Assembly: GCF_009017415.1 (NCBI RefSeq)
Contig: NC_092405.1
Coordinates: forward strand, 3,410,001-3,474,000
Length of the DNA: 64,000 bases
Reading direction: 5' to 3'
DNA from: Aspergillus flavus
Lineage: Eukaryota > Ascomycota > Eurotiomycetes > Eurotiales > Aspergillaceae
Shown here in pieces: positions 31,253-40,510 of the stretch. The position numbers were made by a program, and so were the translations under genes. Below the pieces are notes generated by a model that was not told where the DNA came from, did no database searches, and saw nothing but the letters and a program-made list of their open reading frames with translations. Positions within the stretch are counted from its first letter, which is position 1. Every line of letters starts with the position of its first letter.

Positions 31253-31878
31253 AAAGCCCGATGCCCCTCATTACCCCTCCAGAAAAAGAGCAGAGGGCAA
31301 TGTCCAAGAACTCCTAACAGATATATCTCGAGTGATTGCAGAATACACGTAAGTTGTACTCACTGTCATCTGAACAACAACCTGCTAATGTCTATTTGTT
31401 GGATAGGTTGGCATTAAAAAATCGAGCAATGAGTCAAAAACTTAGTCCCGATGCAGAGGCAATCCGCCAAAAGATAAAGGCCATAATTCTGGAAATAAAT
31501 AATCACGAAAACTCGACGCGTACTAAAGAAGAGCTTTCAATCCTCGGCACTACGGAAAGCGATATTACTTACGGAGGGACACTTCTTAGGCGGCGAGTCT
31601 CTGATTTGGTAGGGAAAATGAATATCGCGGAGGTAGGAGATTCAGACAGCATCTTTTATTACCAGTAGCTTACTGTTTCCCAGGATTATATTTTGACGGT
31701 GACCCATTTTTTAAAACCAACGACTATTAGGCCATCAAAAAGATATGTTATTGCCTTGTCGGACGAGGTTATTATAACACCTGGCGGCAAACTTGAAGAA
31801 GGGTCATATACACTAATGCAGGATGAGTTTGATATTAGTCCGGGTGCAAGTGTTGTGTTTGTCACCCTGAAGGTCTAA
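31253..31878 (+). CDS. Hypothetical protein downstream of the Tse2-like pair, 5' end unresolved
   Basis: Coding blocks ending at 31348, then 31407-31632 and 31684-31878, join in phase through 58- and 51-bp introns. The open frame extends upstream to about 31204 without an ATG, so a first exon is missing from my model; acceptors near 31253 (TTAAAG) or 31281 (CTCCAG) are possible. Features: a helical N-terminal half (RAEGNVQELLTDISRVI, EAIRQKIKAIILEI), the TKEELSILGTTESDITYGG motif, then a beta-rich C-terminus (RYVIALSDEVIITPGG). No known family. Its place next to the toxin homologues makes an accessory or protective role conceivable, but nothing in the sequence proves it. Confidence 0.5.
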
Positions 31879-32054
31879 TGGGAGCCCTATAGTGATACTC
31901 AACTACTGGGGATGCCTTTTCTCCAGCATCTGTTCTTCTTAAGCTTTGTCTTTAGCGATAGGTTACTCTGCACAGACATGTATACAAACGGCGTATCGAA
32001 AGGTTCCACTGGTTCTACACATAGCACTAAGCAATACAACTGGCTCATTATTGA

Positions 32055-32747
32055 CTATTGGTGGCCAACTGCGACTGGTCTTGGATGCATTGTATGTTGC
32101 CAATATTGCTGTTCATCATATATGTGATCTTCGTCAGTTTCCATGGCGGGAGGAACAGGGGGTTGACCAAAGATGGACGGGTCATAGGAATATCCGCCCT
32201 GCTGCTCTTGGGGCAGAGTATCCGAACTGGGCGGTATCGGGGGCTGACCAAAGATGGACGGGTCATAGAAATATCCGCCCTGCTGCTCTTGGGGCAGATT
32301 ATCTGAAGTGGGCGGTATCGGGGGCTGACCAAAGATAGACGGGTCATAGAAATATCCGCCCTGCTGCTCTTGGGGCAGAGTATCCGAACTGGGCGGTATC
32401 GGGGGCTGACCAAAGATAGACGGGTCATAGAAATATCCACCCTGCTGCTCTTGGGGCAGAGTATCCGAAGTGGGCGGCATCGGGGGCTGAACAAAGGTAG
32501 ATTGGTTAGAGGTATACTGTGTAGTAGCTGGAGGTTGATTAACTCCAGCTGCTCTGTAACCCGGTTGATTGCTACGGTTCTGTGGAACGCCTGGCGAACT
32601 GTCAACATCAGGAACTGCGTTTGACTGGCTCACGGGAGCGACCGTTGGTGAGGACTGAGGATGAGCTGAGTCCCGTGTAAATGTATCTCTGGTTGATATC
32701 GCCGGGTTTTCTGCGACGGCGCTTCCCGAATTCTGTACACGAAGCAT
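32055..32747 (-). CDS. Proline/glutamine-rich protein with 27-aa tandem repeats
   Basis: Single frame, 230 aa from the ATG at 32747. The N-terminal 95 residues are Ser/Gln/Asn/Pro-rich and disordered. Residues about 95-205 are four full copies plus flanking partial copies of a 27-residue unit (QPPIPPSSDTLPQEQQGGYF followed by YDPSIFG), encoded by an exact 81-bp period. Copies differ by one or two residues, so they are recently homogenised. The C-terminus is acidic then His-containing. It starts only 48 bp after the stop of the gene at 32795-33799 on the same strand, so the two could be one spliced gene; no junction is convincing. Low-complexity proteins of this kind may form assemblies or scaffolds; function unknown. 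Confidence 0.65.
   Translation of the reverse strand: MLRVQNSGSAVAENPAISTRDTFTRDSAHPQSSPTVAPVSQSNAVPDVDSSPGVPQNRSNQPGYRAAGVNQPPATTQYTSNQSTFVQPPMPPTSDTLPQEQQGGYFYDPSIFGQPPIPPSSDTLPQEQQGGYFYDPSIFGQPPIPPTSDNLPQEQQGGYFYDPSIFGQPPIPPSSDTLPQEQQGGYSYDPSIFGQPPVPPAMETDEDHIYDEQQYWQHTMHPRPVAVGHQ
32148..32510. repeat. 81-bp tandem repeat
   Basis: The marker CTGACCAAAGAT recurs near 32163, 32244, 32325 and 32406, with a diverged copy near 32487, exactly 81 bp apart. It lies within the minus-strand coding frame and, being a multiple of three, also keeps the other frames open. Confidence 0.95.
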
Positions 32748-32794
32748 TTGAAGATGTTTAAGTCTCCAGTCTAGCGAGCATGGCTGTTAGTGGG

Positions 32795-33799
32795 TTACTT
32801 GGCCACGGTCGATGGTGGCGAGACTCTACCGTTCAATGATAACAAGGAATCTCCACCCCCTATCTGCGATATGAAAAGTTCTATTTGAGTCCATAAGTGT
32901 TGGAAAATATTGTTTGCCAGTTCGTTCATGGTATCCTTATGGACAAGGTTGCGAATACCACGGCTCACAAAATTCTTGATTTTAGGACGTCGTTTCTCGC
33001 CTTCGTCAGGGATATCTCTCAGACTAAGAATATCTTAGTACACGTATGCCGTAACATTCGGATGAACTCACGATCTATCAGTCACAGTATCCGGTAAACA
33101 GAAAAGAGTCCCGAGATATCTATAACTTTGGAGGTCCTCCTTATCAGCAAGATCCCTGCACAGACCATCATATTTCTTCCCTGCTCGAGTCCAGGACTTG
33201 ATATCGGCTGAAATCATCTTCAAATCATGTTGAGTCAGTCCAGATTCGTGAATTATACCTGTAATCCGTTCAAGGTTATCGGAGTTAAGTCTTTTGCAAC
33301 AGAGCCTAGCCTTTAGTTGATAAAGAAGGACCCTAAGAAGGCGACCCCGCAGCATGTCTCGGTCAGGGCGGGTCGTTGACAAGTAAAGCACATTGTAGAG
33401 TTTGGGTATCGGATCGGAGGTGAAGTCTATAATCTGGTGTCCGTTCTTGTCGTCGAAAAATGATTTATAATCCTTTGACCAATGCAAGATATCTTCTTCC
33501 CGACTCTTCGTCAGAACGATCATCGATGGTTTCTTTGAAGGACGGTATTTCTGCTTCGAAACATTTGCATCTCTTGGAATATTTATTTTGTTTTTCGCCT
33601 CTTTTGGGAGCCGCTTCCACAGTTTTGAAAGAGAGTTAATGAACTAATTGACGATCAGAACCCGCACATCTTATTTGGGAGAAACACTAACCTTTTCACC
33701 GAACAGAATATCCTGAGCTTGTCCAGTATGAGCCTTCTCTACCGCCTCGCAGGCATCGGAGAATGCTGTCAGAGCGTTCTCAATTTCGCTGGAGCTCAT
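32795..33799 (-). CDS. Hypothetical helical protein, 302 aa
   Basis: Exons 33799-33692, 33643-33072 and 33023-32795, with introns of exactly 48 bp. Largely helical: an N-terminal MSSSEIENALTAFSDACEAV helix, a basic segment (KYRPSKKPS), a central region with LLRVLLYQLKARLCCKRL, then IHESGLTQHDLKMISADI, and a C-terminal NELANNIFQHLWTQIELFI. No signal peptide or known domain. The first intron starts with the same 18 bases as an intron of the patatin gene (see findings). Confidence 0.6.
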
Positions 33800-34447
33800 A
33801 ATGAGTTTCTAGTCCGAAGGTTGTTGTATGAAAGAAAATACGGGGTAACAGTGGAACCCCGCTCCTATTAACTCTGCCAAGAGTACTAGTGTCAAAGACC
33901 ATTATCGGCTACGGCCCGACCAGCCAGTGGATATACTTATATCACTTGATTGTTCTCTTAGTTATCATTGGATAGAAAGGAGTAGATTAAAAAGCTACGA
34001 ACTACATCATTCCTTGTAGATATTTCATTTATTGGTAGAAAGATCGTTTGTTTTAGTGGTAATTTAGTCACCATTAAAAATGTTAACAGCGACACAAGGC
34101 TAAGGAGTGTGCTTAAAGATAAGCTTGCAACCTGTTTAACAGTCTAAGCTCTGTCAGAAAAAAAAAAAAAATAGACAAAATATGGTATATAAGTCATGAA
34201 AGGCTAAGTATGCATAAAAGCTCTGCGTGTCATACGGCAGGTACAATAGTTAGGGACAGTCTGGCAGATCAAGGAAAATAAAAAAAATTGGAAAGTATTT
34301 TGTTAGGTGGTGTATGAATAAGGACACGTCAGCTCTCGGGAAGGAACGGATAACTTTTAGATGGCTTCAGGTGGCTTCAGGTAAAGGGGTGAAGAAAAGC
34401 GGCAAGGGCACTAAACCCAACGAATCAAAAAGAACGGGTGAACACGG
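33800..34447. other. Intergenic, pol III terminator at its right end
   Basis: Nothing coding. The stretch AATCAAAAAGAAC (about 34425-34436) reads as a T5 pol III terminator for the 5S gene on the minus strand. Confidence 0.5.
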
Positions 34448-34566
34448 ACATACAACAGGAGGGATTCGCTGGTGGTCACCCACCCAACTACTAACCTCCC
34501 GGCGTGTGGCTTAAGTACGGCTGAGCGGACGGGAAGCCCTGTTCTCCACACCCTATGGTCGTATGT
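34448..34566 (-). rRNA. 5S ribosomal RNA gene
   Basis: The 119-nt minus-strand sequence begins ACATACGACCATAGGGTGTG and ends TTGTATGT, as in ascomycete 5S rRNA. The conserved parts are present: the loop A/helix III region (GGGCTTCCCGTCCGCTCAGC), the C-box region (GTACTTAAGCCACACGCCGG) and GTTAGTAGTTGGGTGGGTGACC. A TATA element lies at about -22 to -30 (34588-34596), as required for dispersed fungal 5S genes, and a T5 terminator follows. It looks intact and functional, and is single in this window. Confidence 0.95.
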
Positions 34567-34825
34567 ACTGGTTCACAGGTTCTCAGTAAATATATACTGT
34601 AATCTGGCTATTATTTAATAATTAATAGTCTATTTATTGCTTAACTACCATAGAATTATAATTATAAAAGAAGTAATATTAAAGAAATCTATAATCAAGC
34701 TAGCACTATCGCTACGTGATGACTGGTGTGAAGGTTGAACGTCGTGTATATGGAACGGCTGGAGATATATAAATATAGCGAAGCTATGTCACACGTACGA
34801 GATATCCCGAGTAAGAAAAAACCGA

Positions 34826-34865
<40 letters not shown>

Positions 34866-35533
34866 AAAAAAAAATTAAAAAAAAAAATAAAAATAAAAAT
34901 ACATCTTATCTTTTTTTAAGAGATCATCCCATTATTTCTCGCGGATGCAATGTGAGCTGCAAACTTCCCAGTTATGTATCGTCACGTAGTGTTGAATACT
35001 TCTTAGACTAGATGTGCAAAAGAAATCGATAAAGCCTTAATCCGAAGGGAATGAACAATACCAACTTCCGACAAACATTACATTTCTAGTGCATAGACAG
35101 TACACAATATATCGTTCCAGTGGGCGTTACTACGTTGTAAGGGAGTATAATCACTAGACTGGAGGATCAGTTTTACAGTATACATCAACAATGTGGAGAT
35201 CTCTACTAGTACATACCAGAAAGCCGTGGTCCATCTTCATTCGCCTTGGTCACGCTGCATTGACTTACTATAAGTGATTCGAATAAAGGTAGAGAATGTA
35301 TTCAGTTGCATGCGGGACTAGGCTTCTGGGTAGTAATCGTTGGCGCAGGCTTTGCCGGCCTGCGGCAGGAATTGAGTGTAAACTGTGGGAATGAACCCGG
35401 TCATTATCATATACTGCACCTCGATATAGGCGTAGAATAGCATGGAGCTTGATTGTTCAAAAGCAGAAGCACACTGTAGCCAATTATCTTGACTCATGCG
35501 CCATAGCGGGATACAATTGTCTGACTGAATCTG
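34567..35533. other. AT-rich intergenic with poly-A tract
   Basis: It contains an A-run of more than 30 bases with T interruptions at about 34828-34910. It could be a microsatellite or a retroposon tail; no element body is recognisable on either side. Confidence 0.5.
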
Positions 35534-35989
35534 CTAGAGGGCAACCGTGGGAATCATAATATGGCTTGGAAAATCTCCACTAAAGTGTACATAATGCCTC
35601 CCTCTATTACCATTCTCAAACTGACCACGAAGCGGCACAAATTCAGCCAGAGTCATGTGGTGCCCTGCGACCTTGAGCATAAAGCCCTCCACTGTTTCGA
35701 ACTGTATAGCTGCCGGCCACAGTCCTATTGCTAGCCGCACGATAAACCCGGGCGGGACAGGCGACACACGCGAATGGTCATGCGCAGGCCAATGCGGCTT
35801 CGAAAGAGAAATGTCTAGGGCCTGGTGACTCGCTCTCGACACACCTGTGGGTCCGAGGTCCTTGAGGGTGTTGATACTCTCGACCTCTTCCTCAGACCCT
35901 AGGCCTAGATGGTGTAGGGGTATATTGATATTCTGGAGGATCTGCTGGAGACGATCGACCTTGTGTATATCTAAGTCTGACGATGACAT
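35534..35989 (-). CDS. Hypothetical protein, 151 aa
   Basis: One frame from the ATG at 35989, with TATATATA about 50 bp upstream. An N-terminal helix (DIHKVDRLQQILQNI), a polar middle, then a beta-rich end (PPGFIVRLAIGLWPAAIQF, GRHYVHFSGDFP). No signal peptide or known family. It follows the lysine 2,3-aminomutase gene on the same strand, 411 bp beyond its stop, but a functional link is only positional. Confidence 0.5.
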   Translation of the reverse strand: MSSSDLDIHKVDRLQQILQNINIPLHHLGLGSEEEVESINTLKDLGPTGVSRASHQALDISLSKPHWPAHDHSRVSPVPPGFIVRLAIGLWPAAIQFETVEGFMLKVAGHHMTLAEFVPLRGQFENGNRGRHYVHFSGDFPSHIMIPTVAL

Positions 35990-36399
35990 AGGAAGTGAAC
36001 ATCCGAACTATATCTGCTAGACATAACAAACAGACAGTATATATAGAAATCTAATTCTATACGTATTCTAACCAGTTTACTGCCTCCGGCGGTAGCATTC
36101 GCAGGCACATACTTGAGAAAGGCTATGGCCAAGGAATACTACCGAGACTTAGTTACGGATAAAGATCTTAAAGATGGAAGGTAAAGTAATTTAAGGTGAG
36201 CGGACTTTTGGACCCTCTTGTGTACCTTGCGAGGCAATAACCCTTGCCTCCCTCGAGCCTAGTATCGAATAAAGCTCGCCCCTGGCCTGGTAATGAATTA
36301 AGATCCCAAACAATAATTAAGTATAAGGCGGTCAATTACATATCGTTGAAGAATAGAACTCGAACTTCACGGCTTATGAACTTTTTGCTTTCCTTTGAT

Positions 36400-37954
36400 T
36401 TATAGGGTTTGGCTCCCCTCAGGCAATGACCACAATGGATCGTAGTACTGATGAACTGTATTGCCCTTGACGCCAGGCGCAAGAAACCTAGATACTCCGG
36501 TTCTCGTATCATAATTCTCAAACGTTGACGCCAGACGCTTTCCTCCACCCCCGGGGAGATCTACGACGAAAGATGGCGTCATAAACCCAGCGATTGTGCC
36601 TCGAATGTGGGATTCGATATGGAGGATATCACGGAGCGGCGTACGCAAATCCTCAACGCCTTGAACCATATCCCCTTGGTAGACATAGTACTATTTGTGT
36701 TAATTTGACATCAACATAACCAGGGCAAACATGCCAGGGCAAACATACCGGCTGGATATTGTTGTCCGCTAATTTTCGAATTAACCGCTTCATAGTAGGG
36801 ACATTGTTGTTCACTTTATTAAGCAAGACAGTCTGATTCCGAACGGTCACAGCATTGTGAAACAGCTTCTGAGCCGCGTGCTCAGTGATCCATGATATTT
36901 CTTGGGGATGGTTGAAGTGCGTGTGGAGGGCTATATTCTTTCCCTTCTCTCGTCCTCGATTACTGATCTCAATCAGGACCCGCGTCCATTCATCGCTTGG
37001 ATCTAGGATCCGTGAAGGACAAACTGACAGTCCCTTGCTTGCGAATCGGATTCGGCGAATATGGTCAATCCCTAGAAGTGTGGTCCCAATTTCCCGCAAC
37101 TGTGAAGGCTCAAGGAAGAAGGTGTCACCGCCAGAAACTACAACATCCGTTACTTCCGGTGTTCTTGCGATATACTCAAACATCGGCTCCCAGTATTTCT
37201 GTAAAGGAAGAAAACGTTTCTTGGACACGGTTTCAGTTTGCTGTCCCACCGAATAGGAGCGTGTACAAAATCGACAGTAAACGGGGCAGACCGATGTTGC
37301 TAAGTACGAGTCAGTCTAATACATGATGCCCAAAGCAATAATAGCATTACCTAAGAAAAGGACTTTGTCCGGGTAACGGTGCACTAGGCCCTTGACGGGG
37401 GAGTCATGCGTTTCATGCAATGAGTCTAGCTGAAGTTGGGGATGATCCGGTTTAAAAGAGGAGGCGATGGGGATAAACTGTCTCCGAATTGGATCTGAAT
37501 AGGCCTCCTTCCAGTTAATCAGGGACAAGATATGGGGTGTCAGTCGGACTGCCATTGGCGCCTTTTTCATCCCAGTTGCAACATCGGCAATAAATTCAGC
37601 ACGCGTGACATAATCCTGTGTGGATGAAGAACGGATCTCAGCTGGTAGAACAGCGGCGAGGAAATTGAGTAACGCCTTAGGGGATTGAAGAGAGTTTTTC
37701 ATCTAGCTAAGGGTCAGCAGACACGCCAGTAGCCCAATAGTGAAGTTCAACTCTACCTGCCATTTGTAATCTATGAATTCACTCTCAGTGACCTCACTCC
37801 ACGCCGGGATGCGCTTCCAATACGATATGCGAGAGGCGGCAGCGGCTGACGGTAGATGTCTTGAATCGTCCAAGGAAGTACATGGGCTAGTTGTGGCGTG
37901 CCACCGGATCCCCAGTCGATGGCGATAAAGTGATCTCCAGTAGACCCTCCGCAT
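36400..37954 (-). CDS. kamA: Lysine 2,3-aminomutase (radical SAM, PLP)
   Basis: Exons 37954-37757, 37702-37351, 37299-36749 and 36690-36400 (463 aa); all junctions rebuild family motifs. It interconverts L-lysine and L-beta-lysine using S-adenosylmethionine, a [4Fe-4S] cluster and PLP. The cluster motif CPVYCRFC is at 188-195 (CxxxCxxC), the PLP lysine is K418 in PGGGGK, and both acidic residues that hold the lysine side chain in characterised enzymes are present (D374 in YQGDM, D411 in VVDLPGGGGK), which argues for lysine rather than a glutamate or EF-P substrate. The Arg-rich, acid-poor N-terminus (MRRVYWRSLYRHRLGIRW) resembles a mitochondrial presequence, a sensible place for an oxygen-sensitive radical enzyme. 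It is divergent from the ATP-grasp ligase at 38679. The family is mainly bacterial, so old transfer is likely. Confidence 0.9.
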
Positions 37955-38678
37955 CGTCTTTAATTCGTGTAGAGCTAAATGAAGCTGAATAGATTTGCTC
38001 GCTTTGAATTTTGCAGGGTTTGAAGTATGGTTTGAAATACCCCATGTAAAGGAGATATAAGAGGATAACTGAACTGATCATTCAGTATGATACAAACATG
38101 GACATGGTGTAAGGGATATCCTATCAGAGCAGCGGTGAAACATCGGTAGGCGTTGATATTTAGGCGGTGGCGGGGGCAGCTGCCCTGACTCTGGATGGAC
38201 TGGCAGCTCCCCTAACATGCCAAGCAATTATCCTGCAATGCAAATGCGACGTGACGAATTGAAAACTTTGCGTGGTCACGCTGATCAGTAACCGGAAACG
38301 AAATAGAACGATCTCCTAGGATAGGGTTGGAGAACCGGCTGCAGACAGTACCTATTACCACATGCGGAACAGGCTTTATATAGTAGCCAAGTGATGTTAT
38401 GCAGCGCTAGCAAATGAACTAGCCCTGCATCTCGGTCGTCTCATCACACCGCTACGCAGAAAGGATTTACTATTGTTATCCACTCATTTGTGATGTGACT
38501 TGTATGGTGCAAGCAGCAAGGGTATTACTATTACTAATACAATAGCTCGTGTGTGTCGCCCAACCAAGTGTGATACCATATATGCAGTATATATACACAT
38601 TCTAGGTACCCTAATAAAACACGTATCTAGCAATCCAATTTTCGAATTCTCCACAGTCAATCCAACAGGAAACAAATC
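37955..38678. promoter_or_regulatory. Divergent promoter region between kamA-like and ATP-grasp genes
   Basis: A 724-bp region between two opposed starts. A TATATATACAC element near 38587-38597 lies about 85 bp upstream of the ligase ATG. The shared region suggests co-regulation. Confidence 0.5.
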
Positions 38679-39909
38679 ATGGCTGATACCAACGGGCTGG
38701 TCATAGCATTCTTTTACGAGAGTATCTCCCTCTATCGCTCCCGCGGCTACAGCGAAGAGGATTGTGTCGAGCTTGACAAACAAGAGACTATCGACGCTAT
38801 TGCAGCTTCAATCCAGAGCAACGGCCATCGGGTTGTCTGTGTAGGTGATATTAAAGAGCTCGTGCAGCGAATGGCTAGGGAAGAACACAAAGAATGGGAT
38901 TTGGCTTTCTCTATCTCGGAGGGTATGCATGGTGTCGGCCGTGAAGCACAAATACCAGGTTTATTGGAAGCCTACCAGATTCCCCATGTATTCTCCGATG
39001 CAGCTACCTTGGCATTATGTTTAGACAAGGGGAAGACGAAGGTACGCTAGTAGCGGAAGTTGAGAAATTCATGCAGTTCGCTGACAGAGCAGATGATCCT
39101 TGAACAATTTGGGATTCCCACGGCGCCTTTCGCCGTCGTTCCTGCATCCTGGACGAAAGCAGACTGCACCCTCACCCAACTTTTGGAGAAGACAATGCAT
39201 GGTCAAAAGTTAAGCAGCTTCCCACTCTTTATCAAGCCAGCCTGCGAAGGATCCTCTAAAGGCATCTACCCCTCTTCTAAGGTAGATAACTTTACTGAAC
39301 TCGAGCGGGGTATTCAAGTGCTCCAAACCCGCTTTCCCGGAGCAAGTATACTCATTGAAACCTTTCTCTCAGGTCAAGAGTATACTGTCAGTATTATTGG
39401 TACAGGCAAACGTTCTAGAGTCATTGGAACGACTCATATTGACTGGGAGGGACTAAGCAGACAGAAGCAGCAGGCATCAGTTGCAGAGAAGGGGCCTGCG
39501 AATACATCTGACGGCAGCTTCTGGGATGTCAATAACAAAAATGGACCAGATGCGGATGAACCGGAGCGATTTCTCAATAGTCGAGACAACCCTAACGTTC
39601 AAGCTGTGGAGGATCTGGCTTTACAAGCATGGCGGGCACTGGAATGTTGCGACGTTGGTCGGGTGGATATTCGGTATGGAGCGGATAACCGGCCATATGT
39701 GTTGGAGGTGCGTACAAACTCTATGGCAACTATCCGATAGCACTAACTAATTCTTGCAGATTAATCCTCTCCCTGGATTGCGCCCGGACTGGTCTATCCT
39801 GGCAAGGACAGCAGTTCACGAAGGTATCAGCCACAAGGAGCTCATTGGCAAGGTGATTGACAGCGCCCTGGAACGATACCCGATTTTAAAAGCCAAGTGT
39901 GATCATTAA
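38679..39909 (+). CDS. D-alanine-D-alanine ligase-like ATP-grasp enzyme
   Basis: Exons 38679-39041, 39093-39707 and 39760-39909 (375 aa), introns 51-52 bp. ATP-grasp ligases activate a carboxylate as acyl phosphate and join it to an amine. Visible landmarks: an N-terminal Rossmann-like domain (LVIAFFYES, AFSISEGMHGVGREAQIPGL as in Ddl), FPLFIKPACEGSSKGI (ATP lysine and glycine-rich loop), ILIETFLSGQEYTVSI, and GRVDIRYGADNRPYVLEI followed by NPLPGL (metal-binding Glu/Asn). Fungi have no peptidoglycan, so the substrate is not D-Ala in a wall pathway. Head-to-head arrangement with lysine 2,3-aminomutase suggests beta-lysine, or a dipeptide containing it, as the product; this is inference. Transfer from bacteria is likely. 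Confidence 0.85.
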
Positions 39910-40510
39910 TACCACTTTTCGTACTTACATGACGATGATGTATTGTTTCTCTTATACCACGTACTGCGTTCTACGGACAGACCGCAAAAAAATAAACTTG
40001 TTATTTAAGGATTGTCGGTAGTAAAGCCTGGTTTAGCTGCAGTGGCTGATACATCTTTCAGCTTGTCAAGTACCTGATCATTTGGACACGCCTGGAATTC
40101 AAACCACCCTCTTCCTAACAGCTTAAATTAGATCAATGGTTAGTATTTTTATTACTAAATATAGACTATTGAATAAAAAATGTGGTGAGCTGGAAAGCAG
40201 AAGATCGGCATCTCCGATAGGCTAAATGTACGGAATGTGGAGCTGGGGCTGACAGGTTGAGAAAATAGGGATCTCTTTCACCTCCACATCCGGAGTCTGC
40301 CAGTAGGTATTCAGTAGCCTAAGGGAATTTTGACTGTACAATTCGTATTTACCAGAGTGTTATCAGTCATTCCATTCGAGCTACTAGAGGTATGGTCGTG
40401 TAAATCATATCTAAGTCTAATGGGTTCATCAATCATGCTATGTAATTTGCTCCAGTCATTGAGATACGAAGAAAGAACCAAGCCCAGGTATACCTCCATG
40501 AAATTGGACA
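39910..40510. other. Intergenic between convergent genes
   Basis: Nothing recognised. Confidence 0.3.

Noticed and set aside
31946..32624. Plus-strand frames and a second minus-strand frame over the 81-bp repeat
   Set aside because: Artefacts of a repeat whose length is a multiple of three; the frame 32747-32055 has the coherent protein.
34314..34514. Plus-strand 66-codon frame
   Set aside because: It lies antisense across the 5S rRNA gene.
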